A DNA stretch of 64,000 nucleotides from Hyalella azteca (GCF_000764305.2 NW_025945939.1:31372-95371), one strand, 5' to 3'. Shown: positions 11,291-22,604, numbered from the stretch's first letter. Numbers and translations: made by a program. The notes: generated by a model from the letters alone, not told the origin.

Positions 11291-12869
11291 AGACAGTTCA
11301 TATAGATATTTACACAAGGCTATTCAGACAGCTTATAGAGATTGGTGCGGAAACGAAATTTGAACTACATCTCCACCAGAGGTCCGGATGCGAGTAGTAC
11401 TAGCGCCCCAATGCGCACGCTCAGCGGTTACCGTCGACGCAGAACCCGACCTCCATTAATGCCAGCCTTAAGGGAGGTATCTCACCAGAGCTCTTTTATA
11501 TCACATTCACTCCTAAACCATTTCAACGCTTACTGTTCAGTTCCGGGATTTAAATTTGCATCATATTGACGAACTCATAATGTTAGGTAAGGGAGGAAGG
11601 CACCATGCCTGCCAATTCTTATAGGTTGGCGAAGCTGATTCACGGCCCGGAGATGTCCAACCACATCGCCGAAACTGCTGAGATCAACAAGGTCATGGCT
11701 GCCTCGTTCCTTAACGCTCAGTTGTGACTTAGCTCCGTTGTGGCTAAGGCCATCTCTGTGGCTAAGTATTCTGCCATCTTAGACCTTTAAGGTTGTATGA
11801 GCTCATAGCGCCGCCTGCATTGAGTGCGGGGACCTCCTCTATGCCACGCAGAACTTCTTTGTTTTTCCTTCCCATCCCACTACCCTCAGTATTTCCTCTC
11901 TGGGATAGTCCCGTGTAGGCGTAACTTTCTGGGTCTTCCTCTCTGCCTTCGTTCATCTCCCTCCTTTTCCCATGGACCTCCGCAAGCAAAGGAACATTGA
12001 CGCAAGAAACAGAGACAACATTAGTCAGCTTCCGGCTCATAACCTATGTTTTTCTGACGCCAACTGTTTTCAGAAGCACCAAAATTCGAAACATTATCCA
12101 ATTTGTTGAGAAATTTAATGCATTATAAAATGTATAAACAATTTATTCCTCCTATCAGCGGGATTGATTCGAACAAACAAATCTAAATTCGACCAAAATG
12201 CAGGGAGGTTTTTGTTGGTGGCTTAATTTTTTGAGTTACATTAAGACTGAGGCTGGAACTTAGCGAAAACAAAACAGTAGCTTGTAAAAGAAATTACTTA
12301 TTTACGAGTCAGCTGGAAATTTATTCACTTTAAAGCGACCAAACGTCCGTTATAATTTCACTAGTATAGTATCAGTTCAGCCGTTTCTAAAATAGATTTA
12401 GTATTTATAACTTTTTAAATTCAACTTGAAAGTTCTCCAAAATCCTAGAAATTTATTCATTTTAAAGCGGAAAAAGTCAGTCATAACTTCACGAGTATTA
12501 GTTTAGCTGTTTCTTAAATAGAATTAGCATTGATAACTTTTTAAATTAAGAAAAAGATAAATATTTTCTCTTTTTTACGTGTTTCACTACCTTCCGAGAC
12601 CGTGCACACGTCGAGTCAGCTGCACTCCATAGTGAAGTCAGGGGCCGTAAAATCAAAAATAGTAAGAGTTCGTAACTCCGTCAGCCAATCGCTGACGACT
12701 TTTCAAGCTAAACCAACCAATCACAGACGTGAAAAAGAACGCCATGTGTACCGAAGAAACTATGTGTACATAAGTTAATTTTGATAGCGCGGCTCCTGTT
12801 CCCCATTGCGCGATTATATGAATCATTTATAAAGTATAATTTGAAATATGTTCTCATATGAAATATAAC
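11291..12869. repeat. Conserved noncoding part of unit 1
   Basis: Aligns with about 22800-24527 of unit 2. It includes a 5'-ACATCTCCACCAGAGGTCCG segment and a region whose - strand is open (11762-12040), as is 23435-23701. I recognise no protein. The two open frames are similar only because the units are duplicates, so I do not call a gene. Confidence 0.6.
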
Positions 12870-13153
12870 AATAGTCACCATGTGGAACAGCCTACCTGAT
12901 AGCATCGTTGACGCTCCGAGTATGAACATCTTCAAGAACAGACTAGACGAAGCTATGCAGGAGCATATGTTCAGTCTTAAAATGCCTAGCAAATTACGGA
13001 CCAGGCAATAAGTCCAGCAGCTATCTCAATCAATCGTCAGTTATGGAAGGATTGGGTTCCAAAGGCCTGATCCCTTGTGAATCAAGTCACGAAAAATTCA
13101 AGAATCGGCAACAGGCCATGGGCCTATTTTTTCAGTGCCGACTCTTCTATTCT
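12870..13153 (+). mobile_element. CR1 3' fragment, unit-1-specific insertion
   Basis: Begins at DMWNSL-type coding sequence (ATGTGGAACAGCCTACC) and carries the C-terminal region and tail hairpin CGGCA/AGGCC/GGCCT/TGCCG (13106-13140). It ends in (TTCTA)n. Unit 2 at about 24527 is uninterrupted, and TATAAYAA flanks both ends here. Confidence 0.88.
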
Positions 13154-13440
13154 ATAATAAGGATTCTCAGATCAAAAGGCCGCCGCTGAGATGTAGTGGG
13201 ATCAGGGAATGACTAGAGGTTACTCTCGGAAAAACTAATGGGTTATAGAAAAAATAACGGGTTATATCGTCAATAATGTGACACACTTCTACCCGCAGCA
13301 CGGCAGCGAGAGCGGACGTTCCCACAGATCCTACTTTTGCGGGGCCAAACTGTCAGGATGACCCACACGTGGCAACAAGTGCGCATTATTTGGAATAAGT
13401 TTCACTCCTTCCTCAGAGTCTATTCTTTATCATTCTTTGT

Positions 13441-13526
13441 AGCGCATTTTCTCATTTATGGATAAATGCCCTATTGTACTCATGTCCGTCCGTGACTTCA
13501 CGTTTTCGTCGACGAGAAAATGCGCT
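13441..13526. mobile_element. 86-bp MITE with AGCGCATTTTCTC ends
   Basis: Starts AGCGCATTTTCTC and ends GAGAAAATGCGCT, a perfect 13-base inverted repeat. A related copy lies at 24797-24898 and a related left end with TCTG runs at 50753. It is followed by the 16-base palindrome ACTCACTGCAGTGAGT in this unit. Too short to encode a transposase. Confidence 0.75.
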
Positions 13527-14246
13527 CTCTGTCACTCACTGCAGTGAGTACAGAGTTACAGTTTTGCCATATTACGGCTCTAGTTTTGAAGCAAGACGCC
13601 CAAGAAAAGATCAGGAGTGAGTCAAAGATTGACGAGTTCATGAACAAGAATTGTTTCTTCTCATTGATAATTGATTCTACGTTGCTGGTATCAATCATTT
13701 TTGAAATTTTCCATATTAAAATTTATTTCAAATAAAATGATCATTTTTAGCGAGATTCTTATTTCACTTTCTCTTAGCCTAAGAGCAGAACTATGAACTG
13801 ATCAGAACTGGCGTAAGACAATTCAATGACGCCAATCGTACGGATAGTCACGGCATAGAATTTGTCAGCGAGAAAACATGAGAACAAAAGCAAATGAAGT
13901 TTTGGGTCTGAAGTTCTCAGATAAATGAGTGAGACTTTGTGATAAATCCATATTTATCTTGATTTATCACAAAGTCGAGTAATTCACGATGTTTATTTTA
14001 ATGATCATCATTGAATTATTATCCTTAATTATTTAGATTAGTTTTTAGTTCAATAATTATTACTACAATTATTAAACATTAATTATTTTTATCATATTCT
14101 CTCAAGTTCCTTGCACAATCTTCTTCACCTTGCAAACACCCACCACCTTTGACTGTTTTTTTTTCAACAAGCGTCATTACGAAACAAAGCATTTCTTCCT
14201 AACGATCACTGTTCATATGATTTTATCAAGTCCCGACATCATCAAC

Positions 14247-14606
14247 ATCATTCATCAAACTTTAATCATTCATCAGACCTCAATCATTCATCAGACCTCA
14301 ATCATTCATCAGACCTCAATCATTCATCAGACCTCAATCACTCATCAGACCTCAATCATTCATCAGACCTCAATCACTCATCAGACCTCAATCATTCATC
14401 AGACCTCAATCATTCATCAGACCTCAATCATTCATCAGACCTCAATCATTCATCAGACCTCAATCATTCATCAAACCTTAATCACTCATCAGACCTCAAT
14501 CATTCATCAGACCTCAATCATTCATCAGACCTCAATCATTCATCAGACCTCAATCATTCATCAAACCTCAATCACTCATCAGACCTCAATCATTCATCAA
14601 ACGTCA
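14247..14606 (+). repeat. 18-bp minisatellite, 20 units
   Basis: Twenty units of an 18-base motif, AATCATTCATCAGACCTC. The frame stays open as a six-residue repeat (IIHQTS), but only because 18 is a multiple of three. The related segment at 18110-18310 has a single degenerate unit (GCATCATTCGTCAGACCTC), which indicates local expansion. I do not treat the surrounding open frame as a gene. Confidence 0.9.
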
Positions 14607-14782
14607 AGATTGATCGTCTGCTGTCATTTGTCAGCTCGCTGCACTTGTACCTACACGCCTGAGGCTCGTAAAATGAAGGCCGCTCTGCATGGACGGAGCT
14701 TTGCTTCTGCTTTGCTTTTAAAAGCAATTCTACAATGGAAAATATTTCAACAGTGTGTAGTAGTAAATTTAGTATATGGATA

Positions 14783-14885
14783 GAATAGAATAGAAGTGTC
14801 GGCTCTGAAGAAATAGGCCCATGGCCTGTTGCCGATTCTTGTACTTTTCGTGACTTGATTCACAAGGGATCCGGCCTTTTGAACC
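14783..14885 (-). mobile_element. CR1 3' tail
   Basis: The reverse of (TTCTA)n, then the tail hairpin and the AATCAAGTCACGAAAAG segment. It abuts the 3' end of the unit 1 zinc-finger gene and probably helped remove its last fingers. Confidence 0.8.
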
Positions 14886-14920
14886 CGATCATAACTTAGT
14901 AGGAAATGAAACCCTGACAA

Positions 14921-16713
14921 TTATTGTACGTCGTTTTTTAATCGTATATTCATTAAATGAATAAAAGTCGGTGGCTTGACCTCAGAACGGCCAAATTCAG
15001 GAGGCAAATTCGGGCATTTCATTTGATGGTGCCTCAAACGTACCAGCGCCGTAGCATAGAATGGACAGTATTTACACCTGTAGCTTAACATAGAAGTCCT
15101 GTTATTTAATATTCTATTGGCATTATTGGCTTTGAAATTTCTAGGCTTAATCTGCGTAGGGCCAAGTTTATGATGTAAATTTGGGCATTTCGTCAGATGG
15201 TACCTCAAGCTTCGCGCCGAGGTGGTAGTGAATGGACATTGCTGACACGTGTAGCTTGATGATGAAATCATGTCATTTGTTCCTCCATTAGAATTATTGG
15301 CCTCGAAATTTATAGACATGATCTCTGTAAGGTCAAGTTCGTGAGCTGAATTTGGGTCCTCTTGACTAGATTTTCCGCATTTCGTCAGATGGTACCTAAA
15401 GCTTCGCGCCGTGGTGGTAGTGAACGGACATTGCTGACACGTGTAGCTTGAAGATGAAATCATGTCATTGGATGCTCCTTTAGAATTATTGGCCTCAAAA
15501 TTTATAGACTCCATATCTGCAGGGCCAAGTTCATGAGGTGAATTCGGGTCCTCTTGACTAGATTTTCCGCATTTCGTCAGATGGTACCTTAATCTTCGCG
15601 CCGTAGGGGCAGTGAACGGACATTGCTGACACGTGTAATGGAACATAGTTGCAGCCTTTGGATTACCATCCCCCTTGGTAGTAGTTTTCGGATTGGGCTC
15701 ACTATTTAAGAATACATTAGTCGAGTCTGTATCTGAAATGGATTTTGAAGAAGATGTGATATTTACTAGGGAAGGTTTAAATGAAGGCTTTAATACGGTT
15801 TTGGAAGTTGTTTTAGTCAAAATGGCAGGTTTAAATAAAGTCTCCAACGTGGGTTCAGAATATGTTGTAGCAAAAATGGGAGGGTTAAATTTAGTCTCGA
15901 ACGTGGGTTCAGAAGCTATGGCAGCTGAAATGGGGGGTTTGAGTGTCGTCTCCAGCATGGGTTCAGAAGTTGTGGTAGTCAAAATAGGAGGTTTAAATGT
16001 AGTCTCCACCATGGGTTCAGAAGTTGTGGTAGCCAGAATGGGAGGTTTAAATGTAGTCTCCAACATGGGTTCAGAAGCTATGGCAGCCGAAATTGGGGGT
16101 TTCAATATAGCTTTCAGCATGGGTTTAGAATTTGTGGTAGTCAAAATGAGAGGTTTAAATGTATTCTCCAACATGGGTTCAGAAACTGTCGTAGCAGAAA
16201 TGGGAGTTTTAAATACAGTTGCAATCCTTGGTGCTAAAGATGTGGTGGCCGAAATGTTAGGTTTAAGTGTAGACTCCAACATGGGTTTGGAAGATGTAGC
16301 TGAAATTGGAGCTCTAAATGTAGTCTCAAACTGGGTTTTAGAAGATGCAGTAGCTACAATGGAAGGATTGAATGTGGTTTTGAACATGGGTTTAGAAGAT
16401 TTAGCATGGGTGGAAGGTTCAAAATTTGGGTCGGAAGACATTACAATACTANGGTTGACAAGGATCTTTTGTCATCAACCTGAAGGAAAAATAGTGATTT
16501 TTCCGAGGATTTTGGATAGAGGTTTTGAGAGGAATGAGAAATTGATGATAGAGGTTTTTGGTTTGCATCCAGGCAGTGAGGTGTAGAAATATGGTGATCA
16601 GTTGAAACTCTATCAAAATGTTCCTTGCTGGGAGAGAACTTGATTTGCAAATATTCTTTGTGTGATGTTACAGTTGGGGTTACTTGATACCAATTTTGGG
16701 CACTGTTTTCCAT
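14921..16713 (-). pseudogene. Zinc-finger protein with 18-residue repeats (unit 1)
   Basis: On the - strand, an N-terminal part (16713-16453, starting MENSAQNWYQV) joins at an N (16452) to a different frame (16441-14921). After the joint come about a dozen 18-residue repeats like SEPMLETTFKPPISATT. Four C2HC fingers of form C-x2-C-x12-H-x3-C follow (for example CQQCPFTTTTARSFRYHLTKC), spaced by EDPNS...SINFEANNS linkers. Unit 2 has about 1.2 kb more between the two halves, including C2H2 fingers, so this copy is deleted or misassembled there. The 3' end is replaced by TE-derived sequence (ending IRLKNDVQ), losing the finger present in unit 2. Nucleic-acid binding is inferred from the fingers. 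Probably non-functional. Confidence 0.75.
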
Positions 16714-17241
16714 CTGGAAGATAACGTGTAGTAATTAATATGCAGCTCAGTTCATCAATGATCAGAACCTGCCACATTAGGATTTGTATTGTTAGTAATT
16801 TCTGGAGGGGAAATATCAAAGGAATATGATGACAATTTCTCTCAATATTATTTTGTAATTTGTCATCAATCATTGATGCATGTTTGCAGAAAAATTGTCA
16901 GAGAATATTTCACTATATCAAAAATTACTTTATGTGAATCTATACTTAATAAAATTCAATTTATGAAAATCTTGACTTATAAAGATCAATTGACAGAAAA
17001 TTAGAGAATGAATAGAAAAATTCATTAAAATATACTCAGAAAATAATATCATAAAGACCAGTGCCATTTTTTTAAAGCAAGTCTTGCTTAGAGAAAGTAT
17101 TTATAGTTAATAGTGGGAGAATGATACTTCAAATTATCTTATTTCCTGACACATATATATCCATAATTCAGAAGAGCGTATATATATTTGTAATTCATAA
17201 CAGGGCCATGCTGCAGTGCCATTGGCAGCACACACTCATAT
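16714..17241. repeat. Flank of the zinc-finger gene, shared with unit 2
   Basis: Noncoding sequence aligning with about 30520-30985. No independent gene seen. Confidence 0.55.
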
Positions 17242-17420
17242 GATTCTCAGTTGTTAGCAATTACCATGAAAGCTACCTGAATGCAAACAGTGCTAGAAAA
17301 ACAGTTAAATGAAATTATATATTATTGTGAATATTCAACAGGATTTAATATGCAAATTAATTTCACTTCCAAATATGCATGGGAGTCAGCACTTAAAAAG
17401 CCTAATGCACTAAGCAATCA
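17242..17420 (+). pseudogene. Frameshifted copy of the exon at 31284
   Basis: Aligns with the coding exon of unit 2. It has lost two bases (CAGTTAAATGAAATT versus CAGTTATACATGAAATT), has substitutions, and lacks the clear GTAAGC donor. The protein is unrecognised. Judged a dead exon. Confidence 0.7.
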
Positions 17421-17479
17421 TTGTGTGTATTCTACCAAGCCATGGAAGCCTCAGTCATAGGCAAGTACAATTTTGTTCC

Positions 17480-17895
17480 TATTAAAGTACCGCAAAATGG
17501 GGTTACTTTGACCGGTGGGGTAACTTTGACCACTTTTCGTTTTTTTAACAAAATCCCCAAAACTCAAAAACGATTTGACATAGAAAAATTTTGTCAATGG
17601 CCATCAAAGGCCTAATACTGAGGCTACGTAACACAATAGGAGATTTAAAAAGTTTGCATATCTAATAGGTTAAAAAATTAATAATGTGACCCACAAAAAA
17701 GAGCTATTATTTAAAGCCTGTAGGAGTACCCGCTCCAATTTTTTCATTTTTTGGTAAAATAACTCCAGATTTTGATGCATTGTAGTAGAACTCTTCTAGT
17801 TACATATGCGGAAGACAAATTTTAGGAAAGTGTCATAGTTTGCAAATGGGGGGCGCCGCCCTCCAATGGAGGAACTTTGACCACCTGATGGCAGC
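17480..17895. other. Possible DNA-element relic
   Basis: The motif GGGGTnACTTTGACC occurs twice near 17500-17532 and a variant AGGAACTTTGACCACC near 17870. The stretch is absent from the end of unit 2. It has no transposase and the type is uncertain. Confidence 0.35.
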
Positions 17896-18118
17896 CAAAC
17901 AGACTAGACGAAGCTATGCAGGAGCATATGTTCAGTCTTAAAATGCCTAGCAAATTACGGACCAGGCAATAAGTCCAGCAGCTATCTCAATCAATCGTCA
18001 GTTATGGAAAGATTGGGTTCCAAAGGCGGATCCCTTGTGAAACAAGTCACGAAAAATTCAAGAATCGGCAACAGGACATGGGCCTATTTCTTCAGTGTCG
18101 ATACTTCTATTCTATTAC
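17896..18118 (+). mobile_element. CR1 3' fragment
   Basis: Begins in the coding end (AGACTAGACGAAGCTATGCA), carries the stop and 3' UTR, the CGGCAACAGG tail and a short TTCTA end. 5' truncated. Confidence 0.85.
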
Positions 18119-18648
18119 GAAACAAAGCAACTCTCCCTAATGATCACCGTTCAAATGATCTTATCGAATCCCGACATCATTAGCATCATTCGTCAGACCT
18201 CAAGATAAACTGCTGTCACTTCGTCAAGACGACTGCTGTCATTTGTCAGCTCGCTGCACTTGTACCAACACGCCTGAGGCTCGTAAAATGAAGGTCGCTC
18301 TGCAAAGACGGAGCTGAGCACGTCAAACCTTTTGCTTTACTTTTACCAGCAATTTTACAATGGAAGAAATTCATGTATTCGTGTGTAGTAGTAAATTAGT
18401 AAATTGGTACAATTTAGTAAAAAAGAAAAACCCTGACATTAACTACACGTCGCATTTTTAGTCGTAAATCTAGTAAATGGATACAATTTAATGAAAAATA
18501 AAAAAAAACTGACATTAATTGTACGTCGTATTTGCCACAGACGCTTCGGCTGGAGCGCCCGTTTTTTACGATAAGAATGAAATATTCGGTGAGAGTTAGA
18601 GCTGAAATTTCGTGGTCAAATGATTCTCTCCAGGATAATATTTCTTAC

Positions 18649-19229
18649 AAGGAATTTAAAAGCAAAGAAAACACCAAGCAAATTCACCATATCGATATTG
18701 AAAACGTTTCGGAGTCCAGCTCCATCATCAGTTCGAAAAACTAAAAATGAATAAAATCATATTATCGGATAAAAATTCTAAGACAGACATAAAACCTAAA
18801 CAAGACCAAACATTATATCGAAAAAACAGGACTCGATTGGAACAACTTAGTCCTAGGGTTCACGAAAAGAATATAAGAGCCTAGCGATTCACTATTTCCA
18901 GATTATATGAACTAAACGCATTATTGAGACACGGTTTTCGTTTGAAGATATGTAGAGACTCCAATATTCTCAAATCCGAGCAGCCAGAAGTGGAACCGAG
19001 TATCTTGAAATCACTCTCAGTTACAGCCATGTCGCACTGTTCAGCATGGAGGCGCACGGAAGAATGAGGAGGCTTGGAGAGAGGCAAGTTAGAACGGTAG
19101 ATCCTGCCACGATGTTCAGGAACCCGGATGTAGAAGTTACGCGACGTCATTCCAACGTACGTAGATGCACAGCGTGCACAACAGAACTCATAGACCAGGT
19201 TTGATCGCATCCGAGCAGGAATAACTTAC
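18649..19229 (-). mobile_element. Penelope-like element 3' end with GIY-YIG domain
   Basis: The - strand frame 19210-18881 encodes a GIY-YIG-type endonuclease end: FCCARCASTYVGMTSRNF, then RVPEHR and a late ESLHIFKRKPCLN. Y-x-G-M-T corresponds to the YIG motif. After the stop comes a hammerhead-like motif. The insertion is flanked by the 12-base duplicate AATATTTCTTAC (18637-18648 and 19230-19241). Unit 1 at about 4472 has one uninterrupted copy. 5' truncated, so not autonomous. Confidence 0.88.
18700..18731 (-). ncRNA. Hammerhead-ribozyme-like motif
   Basis: On the - strand CTGATGA (18731-18725) is followed by a GGAG/CTCC stem with a five-base loop, then GAAAC and GTTTT. This fits the hammerhead core (CUGAUGA, stem II, GAAA, UH site). 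It lies downstream of and in the same sense as the GIY-YIG frame. Penelope-like elements are known to carry hammerheads. Stem I pairing is weak, so activity is uncertain. Confidence 0.55.
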
Positions 19230-20269
19230 AATATTTCTTACACATTATTTTTTCAATACATTTAATTTAGGAAATGTTATTTTAGTTATTGTCAGACAAA
19301 CAATTTAGGCGAGTTCTTGCATCAGATGTGAATATAATGTAATTTTACTCAACTTGATAGTGGAAGCTTTGATATTTTCTTACTGCTTTAACCAGCCATT
19401 GTTGACCGCATAGAATTATGGGCTGAGGCCGCAAATGATGGCCACTAATTCGTCACCGTATACAAATTTTCTAATATAATGCAGCTCGTTTAACACTTGA
19501 GTTCAGTAAAGGAGTTATTCTTTTACCCATTGTCTTTGCAGTTTTCTGAATGAGGAAGGTTAAATAACTCTTACCTATGACCCTGCAACATTAATCACTT
19601 CAATAATTATTGCCGATGCATTTATAAATAATCTGTGGCTTTTCTTACAACGAAAAGTTGAGTACAGAGCACCCTAACTGTATTGTAACCGAACAATTAA
19701 ATTTAGGTAATAAAAATTAATTAAATAATCATTGAGTTAATTCATTTCAATTATTTTCGACACGGTACATACCATTCGCCTATAATAAAAATAAATAAAT
19801 AATGAATGCAATTCACCACGACAAAAACAGAGATATTAATTGATGATGAGAATATGTATAATGAATTGTCATAGATATTTTTAGATAATATATATTTATT
19901 CATAGATATTCTCATTTGTACTGTACTAAGTACTGAATTTACAGCCACATTGAGGTTTATAAGTAAATAATTGAGTTCTAAAAAAATTGTTTTTAGAGAA
20001 TCAATCATCAAAAGAATATTAAGTTATATTCTAAAACCAAAGTTTCATAATAAAATGAACAGAGAGCATTCTGCCTTTAAAATTTAACTTTGCATACTTA
20101 GAGGCAACAAAATTGATGATGCTTAGGCACGCATGTATGAACAGTCCATCATTAATAACAGCCTCTGAATACATTTCTTAACACCTGTCCTAACAAATGC
20201 AAAGCCTATAACATGGCCACCACATCTCCACAATGCATCAGGACCAAGACGCATTTGCCTTCCTACGCA

Positions 20270-20485
20270 CGACCTGCCGTCGCACCGCTGCTCCGACCTG
20301 CCATTGCACCGCTGCTCCGACCTGCCGTCGCACCGCTGCTCACGCACCGCTGCTCCGACCTGCCATCGCACCGCTGCTCCGACCTGCCACCGCACCGCTG
20401 CTCCGACCTGCCATCGCACCGCTGCTCCGACCTGCCATCGCACCACTGCTCCGACCTGCCATCGCACCGCTACCACGACCACAGC
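20270..20485 (+). repeat. 24-bp minisatellite upstream of unit 2 exon 1
   Basis: About nine units of the same motif as at 808-897, with one interruption near 20338. Probably 5' UTR or promoter-proximal DNA. Confidence 0.88.
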
Positions 20486-20491
20486 CAAAAG

Positions 20492-22604
20492 ATGACGCGA
20501 GCTCTGATGCTTCTCATCGTAGCCGCCGCTGCCTCGTCCGCGGCGTAAGTACTTCGCTTCTACACCAAATCAACGATGTGATATTGCCAAGATCTGTGAA
20601 TATGATTATTATTTTTGTATAGGTCATTATTTTTATGTTCTATTTGATTGAAATTAACGATTTGAATGGATGACCAATGTCTAGAGTAATAGAGAACGAA
20701 TTTTCTGCTCCAATATAACGCAAACTAATCATTCGAAAATATTTCATCCACTTTCCTTCATTACTTCGTAACTCCTGAATGTCTGAACCTTGACGCAGGC
20801 AACGTTAACAGTGAATTTTTTATTTGCTAAACGAGAAAATTGTCCTAACGAAAAAATTCGGAATTGTAGAGCTGCATTCAGGGCGTTCTTTGAAGTATCA
20901 TATCATTTTTTTATTGAATTTTCAAACACTGAACCTATTTCTAAGGATAAGGCTTCTGTTGATTTTTTTTACACAGAATGGTTATTTTTGTAATTTTTAC
21001 AGAGGTTCATCACCTTGCAATGAGGCGCTCTGGTCGGCATATAACAAGCTCGCTGGTCTAGAAACTTGCATTCTGCAGCACAAATTGGACGTGGACAAGT
21101 ATGTTTCAAGTGAGTACACAAATAGAGTTATTTTGAATCAGTTTATTCCTGCTGGCTGTTAATCTAATTCTAAACCCAAATAGGTCGACTGAGGGTCTAA
21201 ACACAGCAACTAATATATTTCTCTAAAATGCAGAAGAAGAAAACCACCTTGTATGCATGCGTGGGAGTTCGTTGCGTCTTATCATCAATATCTACATCTT
21301 GATGATTAATCTATTTTTTTTGTAAACGCATTTCATAACATATAACTTTTCCTTAGGCATATTTTCTTAATATGTTAAGCATTTTGAGCGAGCCTATATG
21401 AGTAAAAATTGTTTCAAGAATTCATCGACAAATGAGCATTCAAAACAGTTTCCTTAATTCGCCATGTGCGCTTGTTAACAAAATTAACAAGTTTAATTTT
21501 CTCGGCTTGAAATCTTAGTTTCCTAAACGATCAGCCACAAAATTTCACTCTATAAATTTCACAATTTCCACGATTTTAGTATTTTTTAATTTTAAATTTG
21601 TTGATGATATGTGTTTGACAGATTTGCCTTGAAAGACTTTAGCTCACTGTAGATTGTTTAACTTAGCTTCCATCATTGGTTACATTTATATGCCATGAAT
21701 ACCAACCTCTGACAATTTTTCTCCCCAACAGATGTACAATGTTACAAACTTCCGCAAGATGCAGCAACATGTGATCCACTAATATACAATTACTACAAGT
21801 GCGCGTGGAAATCTAACGGAGTCGTGAGTATTTCAGTATATTGGCACAATGAGTGCAGTACATAGTGCAGTTACTTGGGCATATGCAAAAACATCAACGA
21901 TTTCGCGTATCCGCTCGTCTGGATCCAATATGCATTTCTACTGTGCGTTCTATTCCGCGTTTCGTCTGCTTAATTGAAAAATGTAGCGTTTCTTAAGCAT
22001 TGTCAGTGAACTGAAATGAGATATTAAATACATAATTTATTATATAGAACAAAAATATTGCCAGAACATGTTTCTTGTTTGCATGACGAATAATAATGTT
22101 TCAAATTATCCAGATCTAGGGAGTGCGGAAGTCCAAATCTCTAAATTTTCATTGCGATAGATATTTATTCCTTGTTCTTTTTCTGAAAATAATTTTATGC
22201 TACTAGTTATTAACAAGCCCTTATTTCTTCACCAGCTGAAGCCTGACAACACAGTGGACGATGTGGCCTTCCAAAAGATTTTGTTGCAAAACAAATGCAG
22301 CAAAGACACCAACTTCGCAAAGGCTTACCCGACATGCAAGAGCTCCACCATGAAATATCTGAACGTGAGTCCTGAAAAATATGTGTTTATTCTCCAAGCC
22401 AACTCATGCAACATATTTTTGTTATACTCGATAAACACAATGTTAAAAATATTAAAAATACATATAATAAGAGATAATTCATGCAGTGAAATAGATTACG
22501 GTTCATGAAGATGTATTCAGCTTAAAAAGTACATGACTCATAACGTGTATTCTATTTGGCAGGCGATGCAATTCATCCTGTGTCTCGATAAAGCCGTGCC
22601 CTAA
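20492..22604 (+). CDS. Small secreted eight-cysteine protein (unit 2)
   Basis: Five exons: 20492-20544, 21003-21109, 21732-21823, 22236-22364 and 22563-22604. Lengths are 53, 107, 92, 129 and 42 bases, the same as in unit 1, with GT-AG introns and consistent phases. The 140-residue product has a signal peptide (MTRALMLLIVAAAASSA) and eight cysteines in contexts PCNEA, ETCIL, VQCYK, ATCDP, YKCAW, NKCSK, PTCKS and ILCLD. Exon 4 encodes LKPDNTVDDVAFQKILLQNK, identical to unit 1, while exon 2 and the start of exon 3 diverge. An AATAAA lies in the 3' UTR at about 22747. Function is unknown; a secreted helical disulfide-rich ligand-binding or defence protein is an inference. Confidence 0.82.

Larger units (their letters stand above)
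4381..17480. repeat. Array unit 1
   Basis: This complete copy of the tandem unit runs from sequence matching 18546 (CGCCCGT...ACGG/TAAGAATGAAATATT) to sequence matching about 31600. Gene order is eight-cysteine gene (+), conserved noncoding block, AGCGCATTTTCTC MITE, zinc-finger gene (-), then a frameshifted exon (+). It differs from unit 2 by a SINE at 4755, CR1 pieces at 6459, 8440, 12870 and 14783, and a joint at the N at 16452. Confidence 0.75.

Noticed and set aside
14130..14783. A 217-residue protein with IIHQTS repeats
   Set aside because: The frame exists because the repeat unit is 18 bases. The duplicate at 18110 has no such frame.
15675..16586. A 303-residue + strand frame
   Set aside because: It is the antisense of the zinc-finger 18-residue repeats. 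The - strand has fingers and conserved linkers.
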